From: Eudoraea sp.
Lineage (GTDB): Bacteria > Bacteroidota > Bacteroidia > Flavobacteriales > Flavobacteriaceae
NCBI GenBank assembly: GCA_024642325.1
Contig: JAHEBI010000072.1
Location: 1-8,867 of the forward strand
Length of the DNA stretch: 8,867 nt
Reading direction: 5' to 3'
The stretch's first letter is position 1. Each line of letters begins with the position of its first letter. Below are positions 1 through 5,681 of this stretch, piece by piece. The position numbers and the translations under genes were made by a program. The notes beneath the pieces were generated by a model. It saw nothing but the letters and a program-made list of their open reading frames with translations, ran no database searches and was not told where the DNA came from.

Positions 1-255
1 AAGGATGTCTATTTCATTGGCAAATTTGGGGTGCATACACAAGGCATATCCAATAACTTTATCCTTTTCCATAGCAATAATATGGGGGTATACGAGGTTC
101 ATTCGATTCAATAAATCCAGAGTATGTACTGCAGTTACAAAACCTTCCTGTACCATTTCTTTCTCTGTCAGCGCGTTCGGACGATTTTTTTTCTGCAAAG
201 ACAGAATTTGCTCCAATTGGGATCTGCTTTGCGCCTGGCTAATTTGTATGGCCAT
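1..255 (-). CDS. GNAT family N-acetyltransferase, N-terminal part (runs off left edge)
   Basis: Reading the minus strand from an ATG at 255 gives 85 open codons to the window edge. The protein starts MAIQISQAQSRSQLEQILSL, then has an NxLTxxEMVQEGFVTAVHT segment (about residues 26-45), a hydrophobic VYPHIIA strand (about 55-61) and KDKVIGYALCM (about 64-74). This order (helix rich in L/Q, GFVT motif, 'IIA...(K)VIGYAL' beta strands) is what the first half of many Bacteroidota GNAT acetyltransferases looks like; the acetyl-CoA binding motif would lie beyond the edge. The start is well fixed: an in-frame TAG lies five codons upstream (268-270) with no other ATG between. It is divergent from bioF across 60 bases, and a tandem 7-base repeat sits directly before its start. 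The substrate cannot be predicted; calling it GNAT rests on sequence style only. The plus-strand reading frame over the same bases is a shadow of this gene. Confidence 0.72.
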   Translation of the reverse strand, partial: MAIQISQAQSRSQLEQILSLQKKNRPNALTEKEMVQEGFVTAVHTLDLLNRMNLVYPHIIAMEKDKVIGYALCMHPKFANEIDIL

Positions 256-256
256 T

Positions 257-270
257 GTTTCTAGTTTCTA
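257..270. repeat. Tandem 7-bp direct repeat before the GNAT start
   Basis: Two perfect head-to-tail copies of GTTTCTA (257-263 and 264-270; TAGAAAC on the minus strand) directly precede the minus-strand ATG at 255. Seen in the sequence; a role in translation or regulation of the acetyltransferase gene is only possible. Short repeats of this kind can arise by chance or slippage. Confidence 0.4.
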
Positions 271-277
271 AGAATCA

Positions 278-305
278 ATATACTATTTAAAAACAGGATA
301 TACTA
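278..305. repeat. Direct repeat ATATACTA, 20-bp period, in the bioF promoter
   Basis: ATATACTA occurs at 278-285 and again at 298-305, exactly 20 bp apart start to start, or about two turns of the helix. The second copy overlaps the first two bases of the putative bioF -7 box (304-311), and the first copy falls where the -33 region would lie. Same-face spacing within a promoter fits a tandem regulator site, but the repeat is short and AT-rich, so chance is a real alternative. Confidence 0.3.
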
Positions 306-311
306 CATTTG
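304..311 (+). promoter_or_regulatory. Putative Bacteroidota -7 promoter box for bioF
   Basis: TACATTTG matches the Bacteroidota sigma-ABfr -7 consensus TAnnTTTG exactly. Only four bases separate it from the bioF ATG at 316, so transcription would begin at or next to the start codon and give a leaderless or almost leaderless message. A clear -33 TTTG/TTG element at the usual spacing is not visible. The box continues as TTTGTGA, the same seven bases seen at the bioA box (2588-2594). Confidence 0.5.
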
Positions 312-315
312 TGAC

Positions 316-1488
316 ATGGGTTATTTACCTGAAAAATTACAGAACAAATTAACAGAGCGAGAGAAAATCAATACGCTTAGAGCCTTACCAAAAGGAGCGA
401 GGGGAGTTGACTTTTCATCAAACGACTATCTTGGTATTGCACATAACCCAATGGTTTTTGAAAAGGCTGTTAATATTCTCTCAGAAAAGGGAATAATTAT
501 TAATGGAGCTACAGGTTCCCGCTTGCTTACGGGAAATGATATTTTATTTAAAGAAGTGGAAGAACTTCTGGGGAATATACACCAGGCAGAGTCGGCCTTG
601 ATTTTTAATTCCGGATATGATGCAAATATTGGACTGTTTTCTTCAGTTCCTCAAAGAGATGATATAGTTCTTTATGATGAGTTCATTCATGCCAGTATCA
701 GGGATGGCATTACAATGGGTAAAGCCAAAAACTACAAGTTTAGGCACAATGATCTCAATGACCTGCTATCTCAAATCCGACGAGGACAAAAAAATGAGAA
801 TAATGGTACAAACAGTCAGATTTACATAGTTACTGAATCTGTTTTTTCAATGGATGGGGATTCACCGGACCTTGTGGGCTTGTCTGCTATGTGCAATAAA
901 TACGGTTGTCATCTGATCGTTGATGAAGCTCATGCTATTGGCTTATTTGGCTCAAATGGCGGGGGCAAAATTCAGGAATTGAAATTGCAGGAAAATGTCT
1001 TTGCCAGAATTATCACTTTCGGGAAGGCCCTGGGATGTCATGGAGCGGCTGTTTTGGGAAGTCGGGAGCTAAGCACATATTTGATAAATTTTGCCAGAAG
1101 CTTCATCTATACTACCGCTTTGCCACCTCATACATTAGCTACGGTAATGGCGGCATATCAATTTATGAACAGCTCTGCCGGATTGAGGGAGATAGAATTA
1201 CTTCATGAAAATATAGCACATTTTAATAGGGAGAAAGAGCGTTTGAATATATCATCTTTTTTTATTTCCAGTTCTTCGGCCATTCATTCCTGTATTATTA
1301 AAGGCAATAAAGAGGTAAAGCAAATAGCTCAAAAAATTCAAAAGGAATCATTTGACATCAGGCCTATTCTCTCTCCAACAGTACCCCAGGGAGAGGAGCG
1401 TTTACGGTTTTGTTTACACAGTTTTAATTCAAAGGAAGATATAAACAGTATATTACAAAAATTAGCAATTGCGATAAAAAAATTATGA
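316..1488 (+). CDS. bioF: 8-amino-7-oxononanoate synthase (BioF), PLP-dependent
   Basis: This enzyme condenses a pimeloyl thioester (pimeloyl-ACP or -CoA) with L-alanine to give 8-amino-7-oxononanoate (KAPA), the first step of biotin ring assembly, in the cytoplasm. The 390-residue protein has the normal family length. Visible alpha-oxoamine synthase motifs are SNDYLG (35-40), TGSRLLTG (66-73), ESVFSMDGD (174-182), DEAHAIG (203-209, the Asp that binds the PLP pyridine nitrogen), TFGKALG with the PLP Schiff-base lysine K237, and the C-terminal VPxGxxRLRFCLH block (356-368). The ATG at 316 is the only in-frame ATG after a TAG at 262-264, and the start region fits the family. It heads a unit with the DUF2007 gene (ATGA overlap) and bioD. 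Other alpha-oxoamine synthases (Kbl, HemA, SPT) share this fold, but the bioA/B/D neighbours make BioF the clear choice. Confidence 0.95.
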   Translation: MGYLPEKLQNKLTEREKINTLRALPKGARGVDFSSNDYLGIAHNPMVFEKAVNILSEKGIIINGATGSRLLTGNDILFKEVEELLGNIHQAESALIFNSGYDANIGLFSSVPQRDDIVLYDEFIHASIRDGITMGKAKNYKFRHNDLNDLLSQIRRGQKNENNGTNSQIYIVTESVFSMDGDSPDLVGLSAMCNKYGCHLIVDEAHAIGLFGSNGGGKIQELKLQENVFARIITFGKALGCHGAAVLGSRELSTYLINFARSFIYTTALPPHTLATVMAAYQFMNSSAGLREIELLHENIAHFNREKERLNISSFFISSSSAIHSCIIKGNKEVKQIAQKIQKESFDIRPILSPTVPQGEERLRFCLHSFNSKEDINSILQKLAIAIKKL

Positions 1489-1865
1489 AACAGGAATTTT
1501 ATACTCTTGGTGCATTTGAGTTTGCTGCCGATGTACAAATTATTAAAGGGAAACTTGAGTCTGAAGGAATTCCTGTCTTTTTAAAGGATGAAAACACTAT
1601 AAATACAGATCCTTTGATAAGTCAGGCTATAGGAGGAGTTAAGTTACAGGTTTATACCAGAGATAAAGACAGGGCTTTAAATATTTATAATGAGATTAGA
1701 AGTTATGCACAGGATAGCCAAGGGAATCTAATTAGCTGTCCCAATTGTAAAGCACAAAGATCGGAAGTATACTATAGTAGAAAAGGCATAATAAATAAGC
1801 TGTTTCCGTTTTTAGAAAAGAAAAAATACAAATGTCTGAAGTGTAATATGATTACCCAACCCTAG
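1485..1865 (+). CDS. DUF2007 domain protein with C-terminal zinc ribbon, coupled to bioF and bioD
   Basis: The function is unknown. The first part (about residues 4-72: LGAFEFAADVQIIKGKLESE, then GIPVFLKDEN and GVKLQVYTRDKDRALNIYNE) fits the DUF2007 family ('putative signal transducing protein', a small ferredoxin-like fold seen in many Bacteroidota proteins). The C-terminal part carries two CxxC pairs (C85/C88 and C117/C120), a likely zinc ribbon, with a basic stretch between them. There is no signal peptide or membrane segment, so it should be cytoplasmic. Its ATG overlaps the bioF stop as ATGA (1485-1488), and bioD begins six bases after its TAG, so the three genes are probably translated from one message and possibly coupled. 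The position suggests a role connected with biotin synthesis, such as regulation or an accessory or metal-binding role, but nothing in the sequence proves it. Confidence 0.85.
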   Translation: MKQEFYTLGAFEFAADVQIIKGKLESEGIPVFLKDENTINTDPLISQAIGGVKLQVYTRDKDRALNIYNEIRSYAQDSQGNLISCPNCKAQRSEVYYSRKGIINKLFPFLEKKKYKCLKCNMITQP

Positions 1866-1871
1866 GGAATA

Positions 1872-2498
1872 ATGAAACGAATTTTTATCACTGGAATATC
1901 TACGGACGTTGGGAAAACAATTGCTGCTGCAATTGTAACTGAGTCGCTGAAAGCCGATTACTGGAAGCCCGTACAAGCTGGAGATTTGATTAATACGGAT
2001 AGTCATAAACTGGCTGAGTTAATCTCCAATAAAAAGACCAAGATTCACAAGAGCAGCTACGAATTAAATACTCCCATGAGTCCTCATGCGGCCGCAGAAA
2101 TTGATAATCTCACCATTGACATCAATAAAATTGAAGAACCGCTTACGGGCAATCACCTAGTTATTGAGGGGGCGGGAGGCTTACTGGTGCCTTTAAATGA
2201 TAAGGATACTATTTTAGATATCATCAAACCTAATTATCAGGTTATCGTAGTTTCCAGGCATTATTTGGGAAGCATTAACCACTCATTATTGACCATTGAA
2301 TGCCTTAAACAAAAAGGGCTGAATGTGGCTGTCATATTTAATGGCAATAAAAACCCAACCACGGAAGAAATAATAATCCGCAAGACGGGGATAAAGGTAA
2401 TTGGGAGGATTGAGGAAGAAACAAATTTTGACAAACCACTTATTAAAGCATATGCTGCCAAATTCTATCCAATGTTGCAAACGCTTTACAATTATTGA
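1872..2498 (+). CDS. bioD: ATP-dependent dethiobiotin synthetase (BioD)
   Basis: BioD closes the ureido ring: 7,8-diaminopelargonate plus CO2 and ATP gives dethiobiotin. The 208 residues agree with the family (about 200-240). Visible motifs are the P-loop GISTDVGKT (8-16, with K15 and T16; E. coli has GTDTEVGKT), KPVQAG (32-37, K32 matching the catalytic lysine of the KPVxSG block), NTPMSPHAAAE (66-76), the Mg/phosphate motif EGAGGLLVPL (99-108), and VVSRHYLGSINHSLLT, the BioD 'R..LG.INH.LLT' element. TAGGGA just before the ATG is a rare Shine-Dalgarno-like stretch in this window. It is the third gene of the bioF unit and ends 142 bases before bioA. In many Bacteroidota and other bacteria BioD is fused to BioA; here the two are separate. 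All key residues are intact. Confidence 0.95.
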   Translation: MKRIFITGISTDVGKTIAAAIVTESLKADYWKPVQAGDLINTDSHKLAELISNKKTKIHKSSYELNTPMSPHAAAEIDNLTIDINKIEEPLTGNHLVIEGAGGLLVPLNDKDTILDIIKPNYQVIVVSRHYLGSINHSLLTIECLKQKGLNVAVIFNGNKNPTTEEIIIRKTGIKVIGRIEEETNFDKPLIKAYAAKFYPMLQTLYNY

Positions 2499-2583
2499 GA
2501 TAAATCTAGACAGAGGCCAAATATAAAAGAGACCAATTTGTTGGGGAATAGTTGGATATAAATGTTAGAGGTGTAATATATTA

Positions 2584-2591
2584 TAACTTTG
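2584..2591 (+). promoter_or_regulatory. Putative Bacteroidota -7 promoter box for bioA
   Basis: TAACTTTG matches TAnnTTTG exactly, within the 142-base gap (2499-2640) between bioD and bioA. Transcription would start near 2596 and give a leader of about 45 bases. A perfect 10-bp palindrome, TAATATATTA (2574-2583), abuts the box on its upstream side. No well-spaced TTTG -33 element is visible; TTAG at about 2565-2568 is the nearest. The rest of the gap is AT-rich, with no hairpin terminator and no BirA-type inverted repeat (GTTTAC-like halves) that I can see. Confidence 0.5.
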
Positions 2592-2626
2592 TGAAGCGTA
2601 TAAGAGGGATTTAATAGTATTTATAA

Positions 2627-2644
2627 ATGAAAAGCTATAATTGA
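2627..2644 (+). other. Five-codon mini-ORF overlapping the bioA TTG start
   Basis: ATG AAA AGC TAT AAT TGA encodes MKSYN in the +2 frame relative to bioA. Its stop TGA (2642-2644) overlaps the bioA initiation codon TTG (2641-2643) as TTGA, the same geometry as an ATGA coupling junction. It may help ribosomes reinitiate at the poor TTG codon or may be accidental; no conservation data are available. Confidence 0.3.
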
Positions 2645-3912
2645 AAAACTTAACAGAAAGAGATAAAAAGCATTTGTGGCATCCGCTTACACAGCATAAA
2701 CTACATCCTGATATGCTTGGGATAGTAAGGGCGAAAGGAGCTATTCTTTACGATGAACACGGTGTTGAATACATAGATGCTATAGCCTCCTGGTACACTT
2801 CAATGTACGGACATTGTAATGAATATATTCTAGAAAAGGTACAACTGCAAATGGCGGTGCTGGATCAGGTAGTATTTAGTGGTTTTACTCATGAACCGGC
2901 CATAAAGTTATCGGAAGAGTTAATAAAAATATTACCTTTTAATCAGGAGAAATTATTCTTTTCCGATAATGGTTCTACTGCGACTGAGGTCGGAATCAAA
3001 ATGGCCTTGCAATATCATTTCAATCTGGGCAATAAAAGAAAAGTGCTACTGGCATTTGAAGAGGGTTTTCACGGAGATACGTTTGGAGCCATGTCTGTCT
3101 CCGGACTTTCTGTTTACAATGGCCCTTTTGAGGATTATTTAATAGAGGTAGAACGTATTCCTGCCCCAACAAAGGACAATATCGGGGATATTTTGCGTCA
3201 ACTTTCGGAAAGATTAAAACAGAACGATATAGCTGGATTTATTTATGAGCCTCTGGTGCAGGGAGCCGCTGCCATGAAGATGCATGATGCCGAAGAATTG
3301 AATATGATACTCGACCTGCTGAAGAGACATCAGGTCCTGTTAATTGCAGATGAGGTCATGACCGGATTTGGTAAGACCGGAAAGAATTTTGCTTCAGATC
3401 ATATCTTGGTTAAGCCAGATATCATATGTCTCTCTAAAGCACTTACTGCCGGTTTGATGCCTATGGGGGTAACTTCATGCACTCAGCAGGTCTTCGATGC
3501 TTTTTACAGTAATGATATGGCTAAAGGTCTCTTTCATGGTCATACCTATACGGCGAATCCGCTGGCATGTGCAGCAGCCCTGGCTGGTCTCAAATTACTT
3601 CAATCTGAACAAATTCAAAAGGATATCCGGCGGGTTATTAGTTCACATCAGGCGTTTGGCGTAAAAATCAAACGGCATCCCAGGGTGGCATCAATTCGTC
3701 AGTGCGGAATCATATTTGCGCTTGATTTGGATATTGAAATGGAACGTTACGGAAATTTACGTGACCGTCTGTTTAACTTTTTTATGGAGCATGGTGTGTT
3801 TTTACGTCCATTAGGGAATACCATCTATATTTTGGCTTCGTATACAATTACGGATGTTCAGTTAAAACAGGTTTATGATGTCATTGAACTCGCAGTGGAT
3901 ACGGTTGTTTAG
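2641..3912 (+). CDS. bioA: 7,8-diaminopelargonate (DAPA) aminotransferase BioA
   Basis: This is a class III PLP aminotransferase that turns KAPA into 7,8-diaminopelargonate. The 423 residues match the family (about 420-450). Visible are RDKKHLWHPLTQHK (7-20, the BioA N-terminal signature), ASWYTSMYGH (49-58), VVFSGFTHEPAIKL (77-90), SDNGSTATEVGIKMALQY (108-125), FHGDTFGAMSVSG (143-155), the PLP aspartate in DEVMTGFGKTG (238-248), Schiff-base lysine K266 in CLSKALTAG, and HGHTYTANPLAC (299-310). The start must be TTG: an in-frame TAA lies directly upstream (2638-2640), and the next ATG is at residue 25, which would delete the signature. Compared with E. coli BioA, Tyr17 is Leu16, Trp53 is Tyr52 and Tyr144 is Phe143, which bears on whether SAM is the amino donor. 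It has its own putative promoter and converges on the coa1-like gene with only 15 bases between stops. Confidence 0.94.
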   Translation: MKNLTERDKKHLWHPLTQHKLHPDMLGIVRAKGAILYDEHGVEYIDAIASWYTSMYGHCNEYILEKVQLQMAVLDQVVFSGFTHEPAIKLSEELIKILPFNQEKLFFSDNGSTATEVGIKMALQYHFNLGNKRKVLLAFEEGFHGDTFGAMSVSGLSVYNGPFEDYLIEVERIPAPTKDNIGDILRQLSERLKQNDIAGFIYEPLVQGAAAMKMHDAEELNMILDLLKRHQVLLIADEVMTGFGKTGKNFASDHILVKPDIICLSKALTAGLMPMGVTSCTQQVFDAFYSNDMAKGLFHGHTYTANPLACAAALAGLKLLQSEQIQKDIRRVISSHQAFGVKIKRHPRVASIRQCGIIFALDLDIEMERYGNLRDRLFNFFMEHGVFLRPLGNTIYILASYTITDVQLKQVYDVIELAVDTVV

Positions 3913-3927
3913 AATTGGCAAAGGACT

Positions 3928-4356
3928 TTACTCCCAGTCATTGTCTAGGAGGTCTACCTCATTATTATCCTGGATGACGACCCTTATTTCCTCATAGGTC
4001 CATGTATCACCTATAGCGGTTGCTTTAATAAATAAAGTCCCGTTTTCCTTTGTGCCACTAATGGGTACCTTCATATGGGCACTTTTTTCATCATTTATCC
4101 AATTAAATTCACCCTGCACCTTCCCGTTTTTTACAATTGGAGAGCCCATAAGTTTAACGATATCAGGGTCTGTATTAATTTTATTAATGGCATATTCCAA
4201 AGGAATAGAATCATCCATCATCGAAGTAACACCATAAAATATGGAACCAATAAAAATACCTAGAACAACTAAAACAGTCAGGCATCCACCTACCGGTAAA
4301 GCCCAGGACCAGTTTCGTTTCCACCAACCTGGCTCCGGTAACAATTCATTGTTCAT
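3928..4356 (-). CDS. Coa1-family (cytochrome c oxidase assembly factor-like) membrane protein
   Basis: This 142-residue protein has a short N-terminal region with WWKRNWSWALPVGG (11-24), one strong membrane helix (about 18-42, VVLGIFIGSIFYGV), and a soluble C-terminal domain (about 52-140) with YAINKINTDPDIVKLMGSPI, VPISGTKENGTLFIKATAIG and WTYEEIRVVI segments. This layout matches Bacteroidota proteins annotated as 'cytochrome c oxidase assembly factor Coa1 family'; mitochondrial Coa1 has one helix followed by such a domain. The true role in bacteria is not established, and the name should be read as a domain label. With positive residues before the helix, the C-terminal domain should face the periplasm. 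The gene is on the opposite strand to the biotin genes, converges on bioA (15-base gap, no hairpin terminator seen) and diverges from the ketosynthase over 67 AT-rich bases. It is probably an unrelated insertion in the locus. Confidence 0.8.
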   Translation of the reverse strand: MNNELLPEPGWWKRNWSWALPVGGCLTVLVVLGIFIGSIFYGVTSMMDDSIPLEYAINKINTDPDIVKLMGSPIVKNGKVQGEFNWINDEKSAHMKVPISGTKENGTLFIKATAIGDTWTYEEIRVVIQDNNEVDLLDNDWE

Positions 4357-4423
4357 TGTTTTTTATATTGTTTTTATTCATTCAAGGTAAGAACTTTTAT
4401 TTTTACTTATAAATAAATATCCA

Positions 4424-5587
4424 TTGGTTCAACCCGTGACTATTACATCGATTGCTTCAATCTCCTCTTTGGGTATTAATAAAGAGGGTATTTGGGCCAA
4501 TTATCAACATTCAAACCACTTTTGCCAGGAAGCTATTTTTGGAGATAAATTGGCTTGTGTATCTGCCTTGTCCGAGTCTGGCAAATTAGAAATAAAGACA
4601 CTTCGAAATAGTAATTCCAGGTACCAGCACCTGGACGATAGTGTCCTTTATGGTATTTTTGCGGCCAGGCAGGCAGTCGCAAATGCGAGTTGGGGGGAAA
4701 ATGAAAATTTCGGGATTAATATGGGCTCTTCCCGGGGTGCAACAGGCCTTTTTGAAAAATACCACAATGAGTTTCTGCAAAAGGGTACTGCCGCTGTCTT
4801 AACTTCTCCCACTACTACCTTGGGGAATATTTCTTCCTGGATAGCTCATGATCTAGGTTCAAAGGGACCTAACATTTCACATTCCATTACCTGTTCTACT
4901 GCACTTCATGCTATGTTAAATGGTGTAGCCTGGATTAAAAGTGGGATGGCAGAAAAATTCCTTATAGGAGGGAGTGAAGCTCCATTGACTGCTTTTACAA
5001 TAGCTCAGATGAAGGCGCTTAAGATATATGCCCCGGAAGGCGAGAGTGATTATCCGTGCAGGGCTCTTGACCTGGATAAGCGTCAAAATACTATGGTACT
5101 TGGCGAAGGTGCAGGAGCTGCCTGTCTGGAATATGGAATTGGGGATAAGTCACTGGCTATCATAGAAGGTATGGGATTTGCCACGGAACCATTAGAACAC
5201 AATATTTCTATTTCCGCAGATGCTCAATGCCTGCAGGATTCCATGCTTATGGCCCTGAAGGGAATAAATAGGAAAGATGTCGATATTATTGTTATGCATG
5301 CCCCTGGGACCGTAAGGGGGGATAGCGCTGAATTTGCCGCAATTCAAACTATATTCGGGAATAACTTACCCGCACTAACCACAAATAAATGGAAAGTGGG
5401 CCATACATTTGGAGCCTCAGGAATCTTAAGTATAGAAATGGCAATATTAATGCTGCAACACCAAACTTTTTATGGAGTTCCTTTTATGAAGCAGGAGGCG
5501 CCTCAGAAAATAAACAGAGTGCTTATTAATGCAGTAGGTTTTGGCGGAAATGCGGTTAGTATTTTGTTGAAGAACCCTAAAAATTAA
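4424..5587 (+). CDS. Beta-ketoacyl synthase (FabF/thiolase fold) within the biotin locus
   Basis: This 387-residue protein is a stand-alone ketosynthase of the FabB/FabF type, shorter than FabF (about 410). The catalytic set is complete: nucleophile C157 in HSITCSTALHAM, H292 in VMHAPGTVRGDSAEF and H327 in KVGHTFGASG, with the expected K322 five residues before H327. GEGAG (228-232) and the C-terminal NAVGFGGNAVSIL (369-381) fit KAS enzymes. The motifs depart from housekeeping FabF: HAPGT replaces the usual HGT, and the preceding Asn is Met. These enzymes extend acyl-ACP chains by two carbons from malonyl-ACP. Its place between bioA and bioB, with no bioC/bioH/bioW/bioZ in the window, suggests a role in building the pimeloyl precursor; this is inference. 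A pigment-type ketosynthase is the alternative. TTG at 4424 is chosen; an in-frame GTG at 4436 (MTITSIAS...) is also possible, and no ATG exists back to the TAA at 4388. Confidence 0.88.
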   Translation: MVQPVTITSIASISSLGINKEGIWANYQHSNHFCQEAIFGDKLACVSALSESGKLEIKTLRNSNSRYQHLDDSVLYGIFAARQAVANASWGENENFGINMGSSRGATGLFEKYHNEFLQKGTAAVLTSPTTTLGNISSWIAHDLGSKGPNISHSITCSTALHAMLNGVAWIKSGMAEKFLIGGSEAPLTAFTIAQMKALKIYAPEGESDYPCRALDLDKRQNTMVLGEGAGAACLEYGIGDKSLAIIEGMGFATEPLEHNISISADAQCLQDSMLMALKGINRKDVDIIVMHAPGTVRGDSAEFAAIQTIFGNNLPALTTNKWKVGHTFGASGILSIEMAILMLQHQTFYGVPFMKQEAPQKINRVLINAVGFGGNAVSILLKNPKN

Positions 5588-5644
5588 GCTGGTAAGATCA
5601 CTACAATAAAGATTTGATTTATCGGTTTTTTGAGGATTAAAGAT

Positions 5645-5652
5645 TATTTTTG
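5645..5652 (+). promoter_or_regulatory. Putative Bacteroidota -7 promoter box for bioB
   Basis: TATTTTTG fits TAnnTTTG in the 94-base gap between the ketosynthase and bioB, 29 bases before the bioB ATG. TTTG stretches at 5613-5616 and 5629-5632 are present upstream, but at 28 and 12 bases from the box rather than the preferred 19-21. The T-run makes a chance match easier than at the bioF and bioA boxes, and bioB could also be read through from the ketosynthase gene. Confidence 0.35.
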
Positions 5653-5681
5653 AAAATTAGATAATATTCTTATATAGGGCT

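Noticed and set aside
5..271. Plus-strand open frame of 88 codons at the left edge
   Set aside because: It is the complement of the minus-strand GNAT gene, which has the recognisable protein pattern and a well-bounded start.
2499..2640. A BirA-type operator or biotin-responsive RNA element upstream of bioA
   Set aside because: No GTTTAC/GTAAAC inverted halves with a 14-16 base spacer and no convincing stable fold were found by eye.
3913..3927. A bidirectional terminator between bioA and the coa1-like gene
   Set aside because: Only 15 bases are available and no inverted repeat is present.
4381..4389. TACCTTGAA on the minus strand as a promoter for the coa1-like gene
   Set aside because: It lacks one T of the TAnnTTTG box and has no spaced -33 element.
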